DNA of 64,000 nt from NCBI GenBank assembly GCA_028277645.1, contig JANQFV010000037.1, forward strand, positions 248,001 through 312,000. The letters are read 5' to 3'. Below the pieces are notes generated by a model that searched no databases, was not told where the DNA came from, and saw only the letters and a list, made by a program, of their open reading frames with translations. The DNA comes from Phycisphaerae bacterium (lineage in GTDB: Bacteria; Planctomycetota; Phycisphaerae; UBA1845; Fen-1342). Of this stretch, positions 25,734-34,765 are shown one piece after another. Numbering within the stretch: position 1 is the first letter of the stretch; each line of letters starts with the position of its first letter. Position numbers and translations under genes: made by a program.

Positions 25734-25983
25734 CGGTTTGGACTTGGGGACAGACTCTAGTGGCAACTTGGGCGGTTTGATTTCGATTTGTGGCGTTACT
25801 GGTCGGGGCGTCCGCCGCTGGCGAGTCTCGTTCCAGGCAATAAGGAACTCCACCATCGACTTGGCCACTTGCTTGGCCGCGTTCATCTCTTGGTCTTTTT
25901 ACTCGCTACATGGCGTGCGTTCCGCCTTGATTTGCCTTCCTCGCTTGGCTTGGAACCGTCGCATCCCCGGATACGATACGGGG
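25734..25983. other. Spacer between the broken excisionase and a membrane-protein gene
   Basis: 250 bases between divergent units. The minus strand stays open upstream of the excisionase ATG (VAKSMVEFLIAWNETRQRR), possibly the tail of another lost element gene. I do not call a gene here. Confidence 0.4.
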
Positions 25984-26808
25984 ATGCCTGCTCCCCGACC
26001 TCGACCGAATCGCATAGACCACGGCGCTGAACGCCTCAGGGAACTCCGCCACCTGATCGTATCCTCGCGACGCGCCTGGCGCGACATGCGCGTTGCGGCC
26101 TCACAGGCGACCTGCGTCGTGGGCAAGGTCATCAAAGACGCACTACGAAGCACTTATGCGGTGGTTAGTGCGACATTGGCAACCCACCCCGGGGTGCTTT
26201 ACCTAATCTCGGGCCTATGGGGCGTGCACAGTTTGCACCTGTGCCGCTTCAGGCTTGTGGGATGGGAGAAGATCTCAGCGTTGCCTGACTGGCAGATAAC
26301 GCTCCGTGCGGCATTCTGGCTGGGGCTTCTTCTCCTACCAGGCGCATTGGTTGCGGCGGCAGTTCTGCGTCGGTGGCGTGGATTCGTCGTCACTGCGATA
26401 GTCGTACTATGCTTCGAAGTTCTGTCGCAATCGCTCGGGCGCAGCATGTTCAAGCTGGTCGGCGATCTGGGCGTATGGGGGACCGTGCTGGGCGGATACG
26501 GCCTACGGTCACACTACAGCCTACGGGTGGTCGAGTTGCTGCCACGCCAACAACTGGGTGCGTTTCATTCGGAGTGCCTCGCGGTTCTACGTACCGCCGT
26601 CAACGTCTGTCTTTTTGTTATTGGTACGCTGGGGATTGCGGTCACCTCTAATCTGGTATCGCAGTATTTCGACGGCCCCCTGGGGCAAGGCACAGCGTGG
26701 GTTCATGTGGGTACTATGCTGTACTTGGCGGTGGGCATGGCGGGTCTGGTCATCTATCCCCTTTTCCGAGCAGTGGTCGCTTCCCGATTGCGTCTATCGC
26801 GAGAATAA
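25984..26808 (+). CDS. Multi-spanning membrane protein of unknown function
   Basis: A 274-residue protein started at the ATG at 25984; the longer frame upstream overlaps the excisionase remnant and has no domain. A basic N-terminal region (residues 1-60) is followed by about five hydrophobic segments, among them FWLGLLLLPGALVAAAVLRR, GFVVTAIVVLCFEVLSQSL, VNVCLFVIGTLGIAV and LYLAVGMAGLVIYPLFR. I do not recognise a family. It lies in the accessory patch and converges with another unknown membrane-protein gene 40 bases away. Third codon positions seem less G/C-rich than in neighbouring core genes, in line with transfer, though I did not count them. No clear ribosome binding site. Confidence 0.6.
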   Translation: MPAPRPRPNRIDHGAERLRELRHLIVSSRRAWRDMRVAASQATCVVGKVIKDALRSTYAVVSATLATHPGVLYLISGLWGVHSLHLCRFRLVGWEKISALPDWQITLRAAFWLGLLLLPGALVAAAVLRRWRGFVVTAIVVLCFEVLSQSLGRSMFKLVGDLGVWGTVLGGYGLRSHYSLRVVELLPRQQLGAFHSECLAVLRTAVNVCLFVIGTLGIAVTSNLVSQYFDGPLGQGTAWVHVGTMLYLAVGMAGLVIYPLFRAVVASRLRLSRE

Positions 26809-26848
26809 CGCTGAGGCATTTTCCGCCTTCCCAGCGAAAAGGAGCGGC

Positions 26849-27517
26849 TCACGTGGTCTCCGACCCTGCCAGGCTGCGATGCGTCGCGCCCACTAGTCCG
26901 ACGACCAAGCCCAGGGGGAACATAGCCATGTACAAGATCCACGCAAGCCTCTCGTGTGGCAGGTACAAGTGAATCGCAACGAAGAGCGTAAAGAGCAAGC
27001 CGCCGTTGAACATCCCGGACGTAGCGCTGCTGTCGCGAACCATGCGGGTCATCTGATAGCTCGCCAGCACAGCCATCCCGCCGCTCCAGCCCAGCTTGAT
27101 GGCGGATTCTATCGCCGGTTCAGCGTTCTCCAGCATCAGCGCCGCAGCGAGCACCGCCACGGCAACGATCACAGAGTGCCACCACCGCCCGTGCCGTCGG
27201 ACGACAAGCCCCACAAGACATCCCTCCACAAACCTCGCTGCGACCAGCATCGCCACATACCCCGGCAGTAACGCCCCCCAAACCCCGTTGTTCTCCCTTA
27301 GACCGATGGCTCCGATCACCGCGATGCACACTCCGACGGCCATAGCAGCGGGCCTGGAAAACGTGCTCTGGCCGGCAAGAGAGCGCGCGCAGATTGATGC
27401 CAACAGTGCGAAAACCGCGACGAGAAACAGCCCAACTGACACGTTCCGGTTGACGAGCGGCGGAGCTTGAACCACCAGTTCCAACATGAAGAACAAGATC
27501 GACTGAACTGAATCCAC
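26849..27517 (-). CDS. Multi-spanning membrane protein of unknown function
   Basis: A 222-residue hydrophobic protein. The start is GTG at 27517 with AAGAAGG upstream. About six or seven helices are visible: VGLFLVAVFALLASICA, MAVGVCIAVIGAIGL, LLPGYVAMLVAARFV, SVIVAVAVLAAALML, GLLFTLFVAIHLYL and WILYMAMFPLGLVVGLVGA. The two halves do not show an obvious repeat. I do not recognise a family or catalytic motif. It lies between comM and its proximal remnant, in the accessory patch, on the same strand as comM, which ends 144 bases away. Together with the membrane protein at 25984 it may form a cargo pair, but that is inference from position. Confidence 0.6.
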   Translation of the reverse strand: MDSVQSILFFMLELVVQAPPLVNRNVSVGLFLVAVFALLASICARSLAGQSTFSRPAAMAVGVCIAVIGAIGLRENNGVWGALLPGYVAMLVAARFVEGCLVGLVVRRHGRWWHSVIVAVAVLAAALMLENAEPAIESAIKLGWSGGMAVLASYQMTRMVRDSSATSGMFNGGLLFTLFVAIHLYLPHERLAWILYMAMFPLGLVVGLVGATHRSLAGSETT

Positions 27518-27660
27518 GATGCGCTGCCTTCTTCAGCTACTGGCGGTTTCGCGCCGCTCCGCCACGAACAGCCTCGGTCAGTGGAAATAGGTGGAAATAG
27601 TGACAGCCATTAACTTGAGCCTCCATCACAACGCTTACCCGGCATTCGTCAGTAGCTAGT

Positions 27661-29190
27661 CTACAAACTCCGATCCAGCCGCCGATATTGTATAGCCTCG
27701 GACAGGTGTGTAGAAGTGATCTGTACTTCCCCCGCTAGGTCTGCGATCGTCCGGGCCACGCGGAGGACCTTGTCGTGTGCGCGGGCACTCAGCCCCAGTT
27801 CACTCACCGCCTGACGGAGCAGCCGTTCGCCGGCGGCGTCTATTGTTGCGAACTTGCGGAGTTCGCGCGAGGTCATGCGTGCGTTGCAGCGGGTGGCGTT
27901 TTCGCCGAAGCGCTGGCGCTGCACCTGTAACGCCGTGCAGACCTGCTCGCGCAGCGTGGTGCTGTCGGTACCCGGCTGCATGTCGCGCAGGCGTTCGATC
28001 GGCACCGCGGGCACCTCGATGTGAATGTCGATCCGCTCGAGCAGCGGCCCGCTGATCCGCGCCAGGTAGCGATCGATCTGCGGCGCGCTGCACTTGCACG
28101 CTTTGCGCGGATCCGTGAAGTACCCGCACGGACACGGGTTCATCGCCGCCACGAGCACGTAGTCCGCAGGAAACTGCACCGACGAGTGCGCCCGCGCGAT
28201 CGTGACCGTTCCGTCCTCGATCACCTGCCGCAACGATTCGAGCACGCTACGATAGAACTCGGGAAACTCGTCGAGAAACAGCACGCCGTGATGCGCGAGC
28301 GACACCTCACCCGCGCTCGGCACCGTCCCGCCGCCGACGAGTGCGGGGATGCTGATCGAATGGTGCGGCTGGCGTACGGGGCGGGTCGCCAGCAGGCTGG
28401 TCCCTGCGGGCAGCTTGCCCGACGCCGAGTAAATCCGCGTGGTCTCGAGCGATTCGGCCAAACTCAACGGCGGTAGAATCGTCGGCAGCCGCTTGGCCAG
28501 CATCGTCTTGCCCGTCCCCGGCGGGCCGATCATCAGCACGTTGTGCCGACCCGCGGCGGCGATCAGCAGCGCCCGTTTGACGTGCTCCTGGCCGCGCACG
28601 TCGGCGAAATCGACGTCGTAGCTCGCAGCCTGCGCGAAAAGCTGATCGAGATCGACATTCGTCGGCTCGAGCGGCAATTCGCCCGCGACAAAGCCCACCG
28701 CCTGCGCGAGCGAGTCGACGCCATAGACTTCGATCCCGTCGACGACCGCGGCCTCCTGCGCGTTCTCGCGCGGCACGATCAGTCCGCGCTGGCCGTTTTC
28801 CTTGCACAGCAGCGCGCTGGACAGCACGCCTTTGACCGGCCTAATCCGCCCATCGAGCGCCAGCTCGCCGGCGACGATGTAGTCCTCTATGTCTTCGGAG
28901 CGCAGTTGATCGTCGGCGAGCAACAGGCCCAGCGCAATCGGCAGATCGAACGCCGGCCCTTCCTTACGAATGTCTGCGGGCGCGAGGTTAATGGTGGTCT
29001 TGGTGCGTGGGAGGGTATAGCCGGAGTTGGAGAGCGCGCTCCGGATGCGATCGATGGATTCCTTGACGGCCGAATCGGGCAAGCCGACCAGGGTAGGAGC
29101 CCCGAAGCCCCGCCCAGACACGTCCACCTCCACCTCGCATCGATGCGCCTCAATCCCGGCGAGCGCAATGCTGTGCAATCGGGCAAACAT
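27661..29190 (-). CDS. comM: ComM-type AAA+ ATPase (Mg-chelatase-like branch-migration helicase)
   Basis: A 509-residue protein of the YifB/ComM family. In naturally competent bacteria ComM is a hexameric helicase that extends branch migration when imported DNA recombines. Residues 1-170 are the Lon-protease-like ChlI domain (MFARLHSIALAGIEAHRCEV, SNSGYTLPRTKTTINLAPAD). The AAA+ core has Walker A GPPGTGKTMLAKRLP near residue 220 and Walker B LFLDEFPEF near 300; NPCPCGYFTDPRKACKCSAP is the zinc-like Cys cluster. The C-terminal domain ends LSEAIQYRRLDRSL. Length is normal and the frame is intact. Two broken copies of its 3' end lie downstream, as if elements had integrated at that end. Confidence 0.96.
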   Translation of the reverse strand: MFARLHSIALAGIEAHRCEVEVDVSGRGFGAPTLVGLPDSAVKESIDRIRSALSNSGYTLPRTKTTINLAPADIRKEGPAFDLPIALGLLLADDQLRSEDIEDYIVAGELALDGRIRPVKGVLSSALLCKENGQRGLIVPRENAQEAAVVDGIEVYGVDSLAQAVGFVAGELPLEPTNVDLDQLFAQAASYDVDFADVRGQEHVKRALLIAAAGRHNVLMIGPPGTGKTMLAKRLPTILPPLSLAESLETTRIYSASGKLPAGTSLLATRPVRQPHHSISIPALVGGGTVPSAGEVSLAHHGVLFLDEFPEFYRSVLESLRQVIEDGTVTIARAHSSVQFPADYVLVAAMNPCPCGYFTDPRKACKCSAPQIDRYLARISGPLLERIDIHIEVPAVPIERLRDMQPGTDSTTLREQVCTALQVQRQRFGENATRCNARMTSRELRKFATIDAAGERLLRQAVSELGLSARAHDKVLRVARTIADLAGEVQITSTHLSEAIQYRRLDRSL

Positions 29191-29503
29191 TTAGGGGGAT
29201 GTTAGCCATCGGATGACTAAGCTGCAACTGTGCCCGGAGCGGTAGAAAGTGGGCACCATGGCCGCAAAAAGCAACATAAGGTCGGTACGGCAGGCATTTC
29301 GTTCGATAAGAATATGCTGGATGACTGCCCGGCCGGACGCGCGCCGCACGACGCTTAAACCTATCGGAAACCGAAAGTTACGCGCGCCGAGTCCCCGGCC
29401 GGAATGGACCGTCGATTGATTGCACCGGACCGCGGCGCGCGCAGCGTCGTGATCATAGCCGGCGACGAGCGCGAGTCTGCCACGGTCGTGCTCCGTCAGT
29501 GCG
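29191..29503. other. 313-base spacer between divergent comM and HD-GYP genes
   Basis: It contains the two promoters but no gene that I can support. No palindrome or obvious operator stands out. Confidence 0.45.
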
Positions 29504-30961
29504 GTGGAGGCCACTGGAGTGCTGCGGCGAATTGACAGCGATACGCTCCGACCCGGTTTTGCCCTTCCGGGGGCGTTGCGCGACGACAAGGGACGCGTGC
29601 TGGTGGCGCGCGGCGCCGTGCTGACGCCCGAATTGATCGAACGGCTCGGCGCGCGGCTAGTGAGCGGGATCTACGCCGGCCCGGACTGGGGTGGCGTGTC
29701 GGACAGCGACCGGGCCAACGATCGCCGTACCACCCGTAGATCCGCTGGACAGTCGACCGGATCGGAAACACCGCGGAGCGCGTCCGCGCCGAAGCGGGCC
29801 GCCGCCGTCCCCACCACCAATGAGAACCACGCCAGCGTTTCGTTGCTACGGGTCGGCATGGTCATCTCGCACAATCTCTACGACGAGCACGGCGATTTCC
29901 TGCTGCGCGCCGGGAGTAAGATCACGCCGCGGTTCCTCGACCTGTTGTCGCAACGGCGCATCGCCTTCGTTCGCTTCCAGCCGGCCACAGCAAAGCCGGC
30001 GGAGAGCGCGCGAAAGACAACCAGAATGTCGCGTCGCCAACAAGTGATCAGACAGCGCTCACTGTCGATCGCCGAGCTCACTGCCGAAGCCAAACGAGGG
30101 TTGGCCATTCACAAGCAAACCAGCGAGCACCTCGGCCGGTTTTGGGAAGACCTGCGGCGCAAAGGGCACCCTTCAACGGATGACTTCCAGGAAGTACTCA
30201 CGGAATTCTCCACTATGTTGGCGCTCGATGCGGACCTGCTGGCGACGGTCGTGTCCCTGCAACGGTCGCTGGGCGAGTACGTTTTCGACCATTGCGTGAA
30301 CACGGCGCTCATCAGCATGTCGGTCGCGACGCAACTCGCAATGTCGAACGACGATGTGCTCGGCATCGGGCTGGGCACGCTACTGCACGACCTCGGCATG
30401 TTGCGCGTCCCCGACAACGTGCGTCTCAAGCCAGGTAGCTTGTCCGTGCCCGAATGGGAACACGTACGCCGCCATCCAGACTTCACGGCAGACGATCTCG
30501 AACGAGTGCGCCGCGTGCCGCCGCTGGCGCGTACGGTCGCGGCGCAACTGCACGAACGAATTGACGGCTCGGGGTATCCGTGCGGCCACAAGACAACGGC
30601 GGTAAATCGCTGCTCGCGGCTGGCGGCAGTCGCCGACTGTTACACGGCGATGGTCCGCGAGCGTCCTTACCGCCCGCCGATGATCCCACACGACGCAGTG
30701 CATGAGATTCTGCTGCTGGGCCAGCGCGGTAAGCTCGATCGTGAGTTGGTCCGCGCGCTGCTCGACACGGTGTCAGCGTTCCCCATCGGCAGCCTCGTCC
30801 GCCTCAACAGCGACCGCATCGCCAGGATAGTCCGTGCCAACGCCGGCGAACACACCCGTCCGGTGGTGGCGATCGTCGACGAAGACGGCGCGCCCACCGA
30901 TGAGGTGATCGACCTGTCCCAGAACCCGGACCACTCGGTCGTCGAAACCCTCCCGGCGTAG
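29504..30961 (+). CDS. HD-GYP domain protein, likely cyclic-di-GMP phosphodiesterase
   Basis: A 485-residue cytoplasmic protein started at GTG 29504 (a second GTG is 15 bases later). Two copies of a short beta-rich module occur, LRPGFALPGALRDDKGRVLV near residues 15-34 and LRVGMVISHNLYDEHGDFLL near 115-134, each followed by a short helical stretch (AVLTPELIERL, KITPRFLDLL). The HD-GYP domain (about 240-430) has VFDHCVNTALIS, TLLHDLGMLRVPDNVRLKPG, HPDFTADDLE, LHERIDGSGYP and RLAAVADCYTAM. The metal His and Asp residues and the GYP triplet are present, but the Lys usually found in HDxGK is Met here. Hydrolysis of cyclic di-GMP is likely. No signal peptide or response-regulator domain. Confidence 0.9.
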   Translation: MEATGVLRRIDSDTLRPGFALPGALRDDKGRVLVARGAVLTPELIERLGARLVSGIYAGPDWGGVSDSDRANDRRTTRRSAGQSTGSETPRSASAPKRAAAVPTTNENHASVSLLRVGMVISHNLYDEHGDFLLRAGSKITPRFLDLLSQRRIAFVRFQPATAKPAESARKTTRMSRRQQVIRQRSLSIAELTAEAKRGLAIHKQTSEHLGRFWEDLRRKGHPSTDDFQEVLTEFSTMLALDADLLATVVSLQRSLGEYVFDHCVNTALISMSVATQLAMSNDDVLGIGLGTLLHDLGMLRVPDNVRLKPGSLSVPEWEHVRRHPDFTADDLERVRRVPPLARTVAAQLHERIDGSGYPCGHKTTAVNRCSRLAAVADCYTAMVRERPYRPPMIPHDAVHEILLLGQRGKLDRELVRALLDTVSAFPIGSLVRLNSDRIARIVRANAGEHTRPVVAIVDEDGAPTDEVIDLSQNPDHSVVETLPA

Positions 30962-31095
30962 AACGCAACGCGTGGGTAAATAGCTGTCAGCCATCAACCG
31001 TCCCGCACACCTCGTCACACGCGCCCCAAGACAACGACCTCGTCCGGCACGTGCTGCGGATTGATAGCGTACAGGCCTCCCCCCCTCGCGTGGCG

Positions 31096-31728
31096 CTACA
31101 CGCGCCGCTGCCGGCTGAAAACACACGTTGCGCCGAGTAGCATGAGGGCAACCGTCGTCGGCTCCGGAACAAACTCGATCGTGAGCGTCGGTGCCGGCGC
31201 ACCGAACAGGTCGTGGGCATCAGTTGCGTCGATCGCGCACTGCCCCGCTTCCTCGACCATCGTCCACACGCCCAGATGGGTGCTCGCTCCCAGCAGTGAC
31301 TCGATGTAAGTGGGCGATATCGACAGTTCGATCGGGCCTAGCGCGGTAACTGGATCCGACGCACCGATCTGGTTTGTGGGTCGTGTGGCGTCTGCCAAGT
31401 CCAGGATTCCATCACCCGCGTAGCCGTGGAGCAGCAGCACGGGATCCGGGGGGTGCGTGAACGTCCAGACGTTTGCTGAAAACGAGGCAGATATGATGGT
31501 CGACCCAGCCGGAATCGCGTCCAGCGGGAACTCCATCAGTCCGCGACGCTGCAAGGGTATCGTGTCGAAGCGCGATGCATTCAGGCCGAGCGAGTCCGGA
31601 TCGATTGTCCAGACGACGCCATCCTCGGTGATTGCCTGAGCATCCACCGGAGTCAGGCTGATTGTGTCGGCCGTTGCGCCATACGCGCAGATCAGCGCCG
31701 CAGAAGCGGTCAGTACGGTGCGCAGCAT
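31096..31728 (-). CDS. PEP-CTERM sorted secreted protein
   Basis: A 210-residue exported protein. AAGGGG precedes the ATG at 31728, and the signal peptide runs to about residue 20 (AALICAYGATA). The body is beta-rich (GLMEFPLDAIPAGSTIISAS, then a stretch like the DNRLRE/TIE-type repeat domain). The C-terminus carries the PEP-CTERM signal VPEPTTVALMLLGATCVFSRQRR: a Pro-Glu-Pro motif, a hydrophobic helix and a basic tail. Proteins of this class are handled by exosortase and retained in the cell envelope or exopolysaccharide. No exosortase is in the window. The specific function is unknown. Confidence 0.85.
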   Translation of the reverse strand: MLRTVLTASAALICAYGATADTISLTPVDAQAITEDGVVWTIDPDSLGLNASRFDTIPLQRRGLMEFPLDAIPAGSTIISASFSANVWTFTHPPDPVLLLHGYAGDGILDLADATRPTNQIGASDPVTALGPIELSISPTYIESLLGASTHLGVWTMVEEAGQCAIDATDAHDLFGAPAPTLTIEFVPEPTTVALMLLGATCVFSRQRRV

Positions 31729-31978
31729 CTTCGCATCCCCTTGCTGTGTGAGTAAGCATCGTTCAAATTCACCGCATCCATACAATGTTATGGCCCGATC
31801 AGAAGCGCTTTTCCACTCACGTAACGGGGAATTGTCGCGACCCGTGGCAGTGCGGCGATGTGATGAACGAGACGCCGCTAAGCGGGCGCGCACGACCAGC
31901 CCCGGCGCTCCGCTTTGAGATCGGATACGCCGAGGCTGGGTGGGAGGAGAACGAAGGCGAGTCTCTGGTCTCCGTCGG

Positions 31979-32770
31979 CTAACGCCGTCGCAGACGCGTC
32001 GCCAGCAGACCCATCAGCGCCAGACCCGTGAAGCTGGTCGGCTCCGGCGTAATGGTGATCGTCGCGAGCAGCTCACCCTCGGTCAGCAAGTCGGTCACGG
32101 TGTACGCCGGCGTCTCGATCCCGTTCAGCGAGTTCAGGTAATCCGCCGCACCGGGCGAACCGAAGAACGCGTGTACCACGCCGCCCTCGGCCGTGCCCAG
32201 CGTGCCATCCTGACCGACGACAAACGCCGGACCGTCACTGGCGTCGTTCACCTCTGTGCCGGCGTCCCAGACATCGCGGCCGTACACCTCGATCGTCAGT
32301 GGTCCATTGAAGTTGCCGCCCGCGTCAAAGACCTCGTACCCCATCGGATCGTCATTACCGATGAACAGGTCATTGGACGGAATCACCATCGCGGCGAAAC
32401 TGAAGTAACGGTTGACCGTCGCGTCACCGACGTTCAGCAGCGCCGAGTTCACCTGCCCCGGCGTAAACGGCGGCGGACCGGAGGGCGAAAACAGCACGCT
32501 CGACACGCCCGATGGCACCGCAGCCGCAAACTCGCCGTCCAGCGCAGACGGATCGCCCAACTCCGCGATCAACTCCAGTCCAGCGCTCGCGGCCGAACCC
32601 GCATCGAACGCGTCGAACGATCCGTCGTGAAACCCGTGCCACAGCGGCGTAAACGAGAACCCGCCCATCGGCTGGTTGTTCTCAACCGTCACCAACACAT
32701 TCTCTGCTGAAGCACTCGCCGCCAACGTCAGCGTGACCAGTGCGACTGTGCCCAATATTGCGTTTCTCAT
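31979..32770 (-). CDS. Spondin-domain protein with PEP-CTERM tail
   Basis: A 263-residue exported protein. TAAGGAG precedes the ATG at 32770, and the signal peptide ends at about residue 22 (SASA). Residues about 25-205 match the bacterial spondin_N domain: VLVTVENNQPMGGFSFTPLW, HDGSFDAFDAGSAASAGLEL, then SALLNVGDATVNRYFSFAAM and VIPSNDLFIGNDDP. The end TPEPTSFTGLALMGLLATRLRRR is a PEP-CTERM sorting signal. These proteins are probably envelope- or matrix-bound adhesins. It follows another PEP-CTERM gene on the same strand, 250 bases upstream of it, but with its own strong ribosome binding site. Confidence 0.9.
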   Translation of the reverse strand: MRNAILGTVALVTLTLAASASAENVLVTVENNQPMGGFSFTPLWHGFHDGSFDAFDAGSAASAGLELIAELGDPSALDGEFAAAVPSGVSSVLFSPSGPPPFTPGQVNSALLNVGDATVNRYFSFAAMVIPSNDLFIGNDDPMGYEVFDAGGNFNGPLTIEVYGRDVWDAGTEVNDASDGPAFVVGQDGTLGTAEGGVVHAFFGSPGAADYLNSLNGIETPAYTVTDLLTEGELLATITITPEPTSFTGLALMGLLATRLRRR

Positions 32771-33109
32771 TGCATACGCTCCTTACTCATGTGCTGCTTA
32801 CATCCCAGATACACTCTGACCGTTTATGTAGATCCAATCCTCACTGCGCATTTCGGGCGCCCGGCGCACTGCGGCGCCGCAAACGCTGTGTAAGCGCGCA
32901 CCTGGCGCGCGGCGATAGCAGGGAGCCTCTGCGATGCGTTCAGGCACCGCCGAAATAGCGTCTCCGACGTAGCTCGAATTCGCCAGATTAGTCGTCGAAC
33001 CCGGCGGCCCGTCACACAAATTCGCGCCGGCTACGCCGAACTTCACCGGTCGCGATCACTGCGTCCAGCGATTAGCATCAGGCGCAACTGCAACAGCCAG
33101 GAGGTCGTC
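32771..33109. other. 339-base spacer between divergent spondin and GH9 genes
   Basis: It holds two promoters. I see no gene. Several short GC-rich inverted pieces occur but none has a T-run or matches the other palindromes in the window. Confidence 0.45.
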
Positions 33110-34765
33110 ATGAGCAAAGCCGTATGGGGGCTCACATTGTCGCTGGTGGCGGTCGTGGTCTCGCCAACGTGGGCGGACGATCCCGATGGAGCCTGGATCC
33201 GCGTGAATCACGTTGGCTACAAGTGCCGCGACATGAAGATCGCGATCTTGTCGAGCGACCGTCCGCACACGGGGCGTTTCACCGTCGGGGAGTTCTCACA
33301 TGAGCTCGGCGTCGACCAGGGCGCGTGGGGGCCGTTTGCGCACAACTACCGGCTGGATTTCACCGCACTGAAGAAGCCCGGTCGCTACCACATCCGGGCT
33401 GGAGACGTCGTGTCGCCGGAGATCCGTATCGGCGACGACACGTACGAACAGGTCCCCGCGAAGCTGCTCTACTTCATGCAATTGCAGCGCTGTGGCGACA
33501 ACCCGATCACCGGGAAGAAGTGTCATCAGCAGGACGCGCGCGACACGGAAACAGAGCAACGGCTCGATCTCGTCGGCGGCTGGCACGACGCCGGCGATCG
33601 CCTCAAGCACATGATCACGACGTCGTACTGCGTCGCCGCGCTGAAGCTGGCCGGGGCGAACGAGGAGGCCGCCTGGGGCGCGGACCTCGTGCGGCGTCTC
33701 CATCCCGATGCCGAGACGCTGTATGTGCAGATCGGCGACGATCGCGATCATCTGCCGCCGGAGACGTTGTGGCACGACGATCAGTCCGATTACGGCTGGG
33801 GGCCTGGCGGTGCGCGGTCGGCCTGGCGGGCCACGGGGGCGCCGGAGGGGCCGCGCTACAAGAACAAGTCCGACGGGCTCGCGAGCCTCGCTGGCCGCTG
33901 TGCCGCCGCACTCGCCCTGCACGGCCAGCTCGAGCCGGCACAGTCACTGTACAAACTCGCGCTGGCCCACCCGGGTTGTGCGATGTCCGTACCGGTGCGC
34001 GCGCCGTACTACTACGGCGAGAGCACGTATCACGATGATCTGCAATGGGCCGCGACGGAGCTCTACCACGTCACTAAAGACGCACGCTATCTGAAGGAAG
34101 CCGTGACGCACGCCCGGCGGGCCGGCGCGAGCAAGTGGATGGGCAAGGAGCGGCACGGACATTACGAATTCTTCCCGTACGTGAATCTCGCACACTGGCG
34201 ACTGCATCAGTTCGTAGAACCGGACGTGCAGAAGGAACTGGAGGCGTTCTACCGCCAAGGACTCGAGCGCGTCCGCGAGCGAGCGGTGCAGAATCCGTAT
34301 CGCCTCGGCACACCACTGGTATGGTGCTCGACGAACGACGTCATCGCCCTCGCGACGCAGGCGCTGCTGTACGAGCAGATGAGCGGCGACCAGACGTATC
34401 GGGAGCTCGCCACCGAAGCGCGCGACTGGATCTTTGGCCGCAATCCGTGGGGCATGAGCTTCGTTATCGGCGTACCTTCGACCGAAGTCGCCGCCAGCAA
34501 GCCGCACCACATGTTCTATAAGCTGGGCGACCGCCTGCCGGTCGGCGGCCTCGTGGACGGCCCGGTATACAAGGACATCAACGACTCGCTGAAGTTCGCC
34601 GACTTTGGCGAAGATCGGCTGGCACGCTTCCAGTCGGACGTAGCCGTCTATCACGATGTCTTCGAGGACTTCTCGACGAACGAGCCAATCATCGACGGCA
34701 CGGTCTCGCTGCTGCTGCTCGTGCATTTGTGGGAGGAGATTCCGCCGTGTGCTGCGCAGCCGTGA
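33110..34765 (+). CDS. Glycoside hydrolase family 9 protein
   Basis: A 551-residue exported enzyme of the GH9 type, which acts on beta-1,4-glucans such as cellulose, or on chitosan-type oligomers in some members. The signal peptide ends at about residue 22 (SPTWA). Residues about 25-110 form the N-terminal immunoglobulin-like domain typical of this family (WIRVNHVGYKCRDMKIAIL). The catalytic (alpha/alpha)6 domain starts with LVGGWHDAGDRLKHM, holding the base pair Asp160 and Asp163, and ends with NEPIIDGTVSLLLLVHLW, where Glu525 is the expected general acid. The polysaccharide-deacetylase-like gene overlaps its end by 19 bases, so both probably act on one substrate. Confidence 0.92.
   Translation: MSKAVWGLTLSLVAVVVSPTWADDPDGAWIRVNHVGYKCRDMKIAILSSDRPHTGRFTVGEFSHELGVDQGAWGPFAHNYRLDFTALKKPGRYHIRAGDVVSPEIRIGDDTYEQVPAKLLYFMQLQRCGDNPITGKKCHQQDARDTETEQRLDLVGGWHDAGDRLKHMITTSYCVAALKLAGANEEAAWGADLVRRLHPDAETLYVQIGDDRDHLPPETLWHDDQSDYGWGPGGARSAWRATGAPEGPRYKNKSDGLASLAGRCAAALALHGQLEPAQSLYKLALAHPGCAMSVPVRAPYYYGESTYHDDLQWAATELYHVTKDARYLKEAVTHARRAGASKWMGKERHGHYEFFPYVNLAHWRLHQFVEPDVQKELEAFYRQGLERVRERAVQNPYRLGTPLVWCSTNDVIALATQALLYEQMSGDQTYRELATEARDWIFGRNPWGMSFVIGVPSTEVAASKPHHMFYKLGDRLPVGGLVDGPVYKDINDSLKFADFGEDRLARFQSDVAVYHDVFEDFSTNEPIIDGTVSLLLLVHLWEEIPPCAAQP

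Noticed and set aside
25444-25983. N-terminal extension of the membrane protein gene starting at 25984
   Set aside because: The extension lies across the frameshifted excisionase on the other strand and has no domain or start signal.
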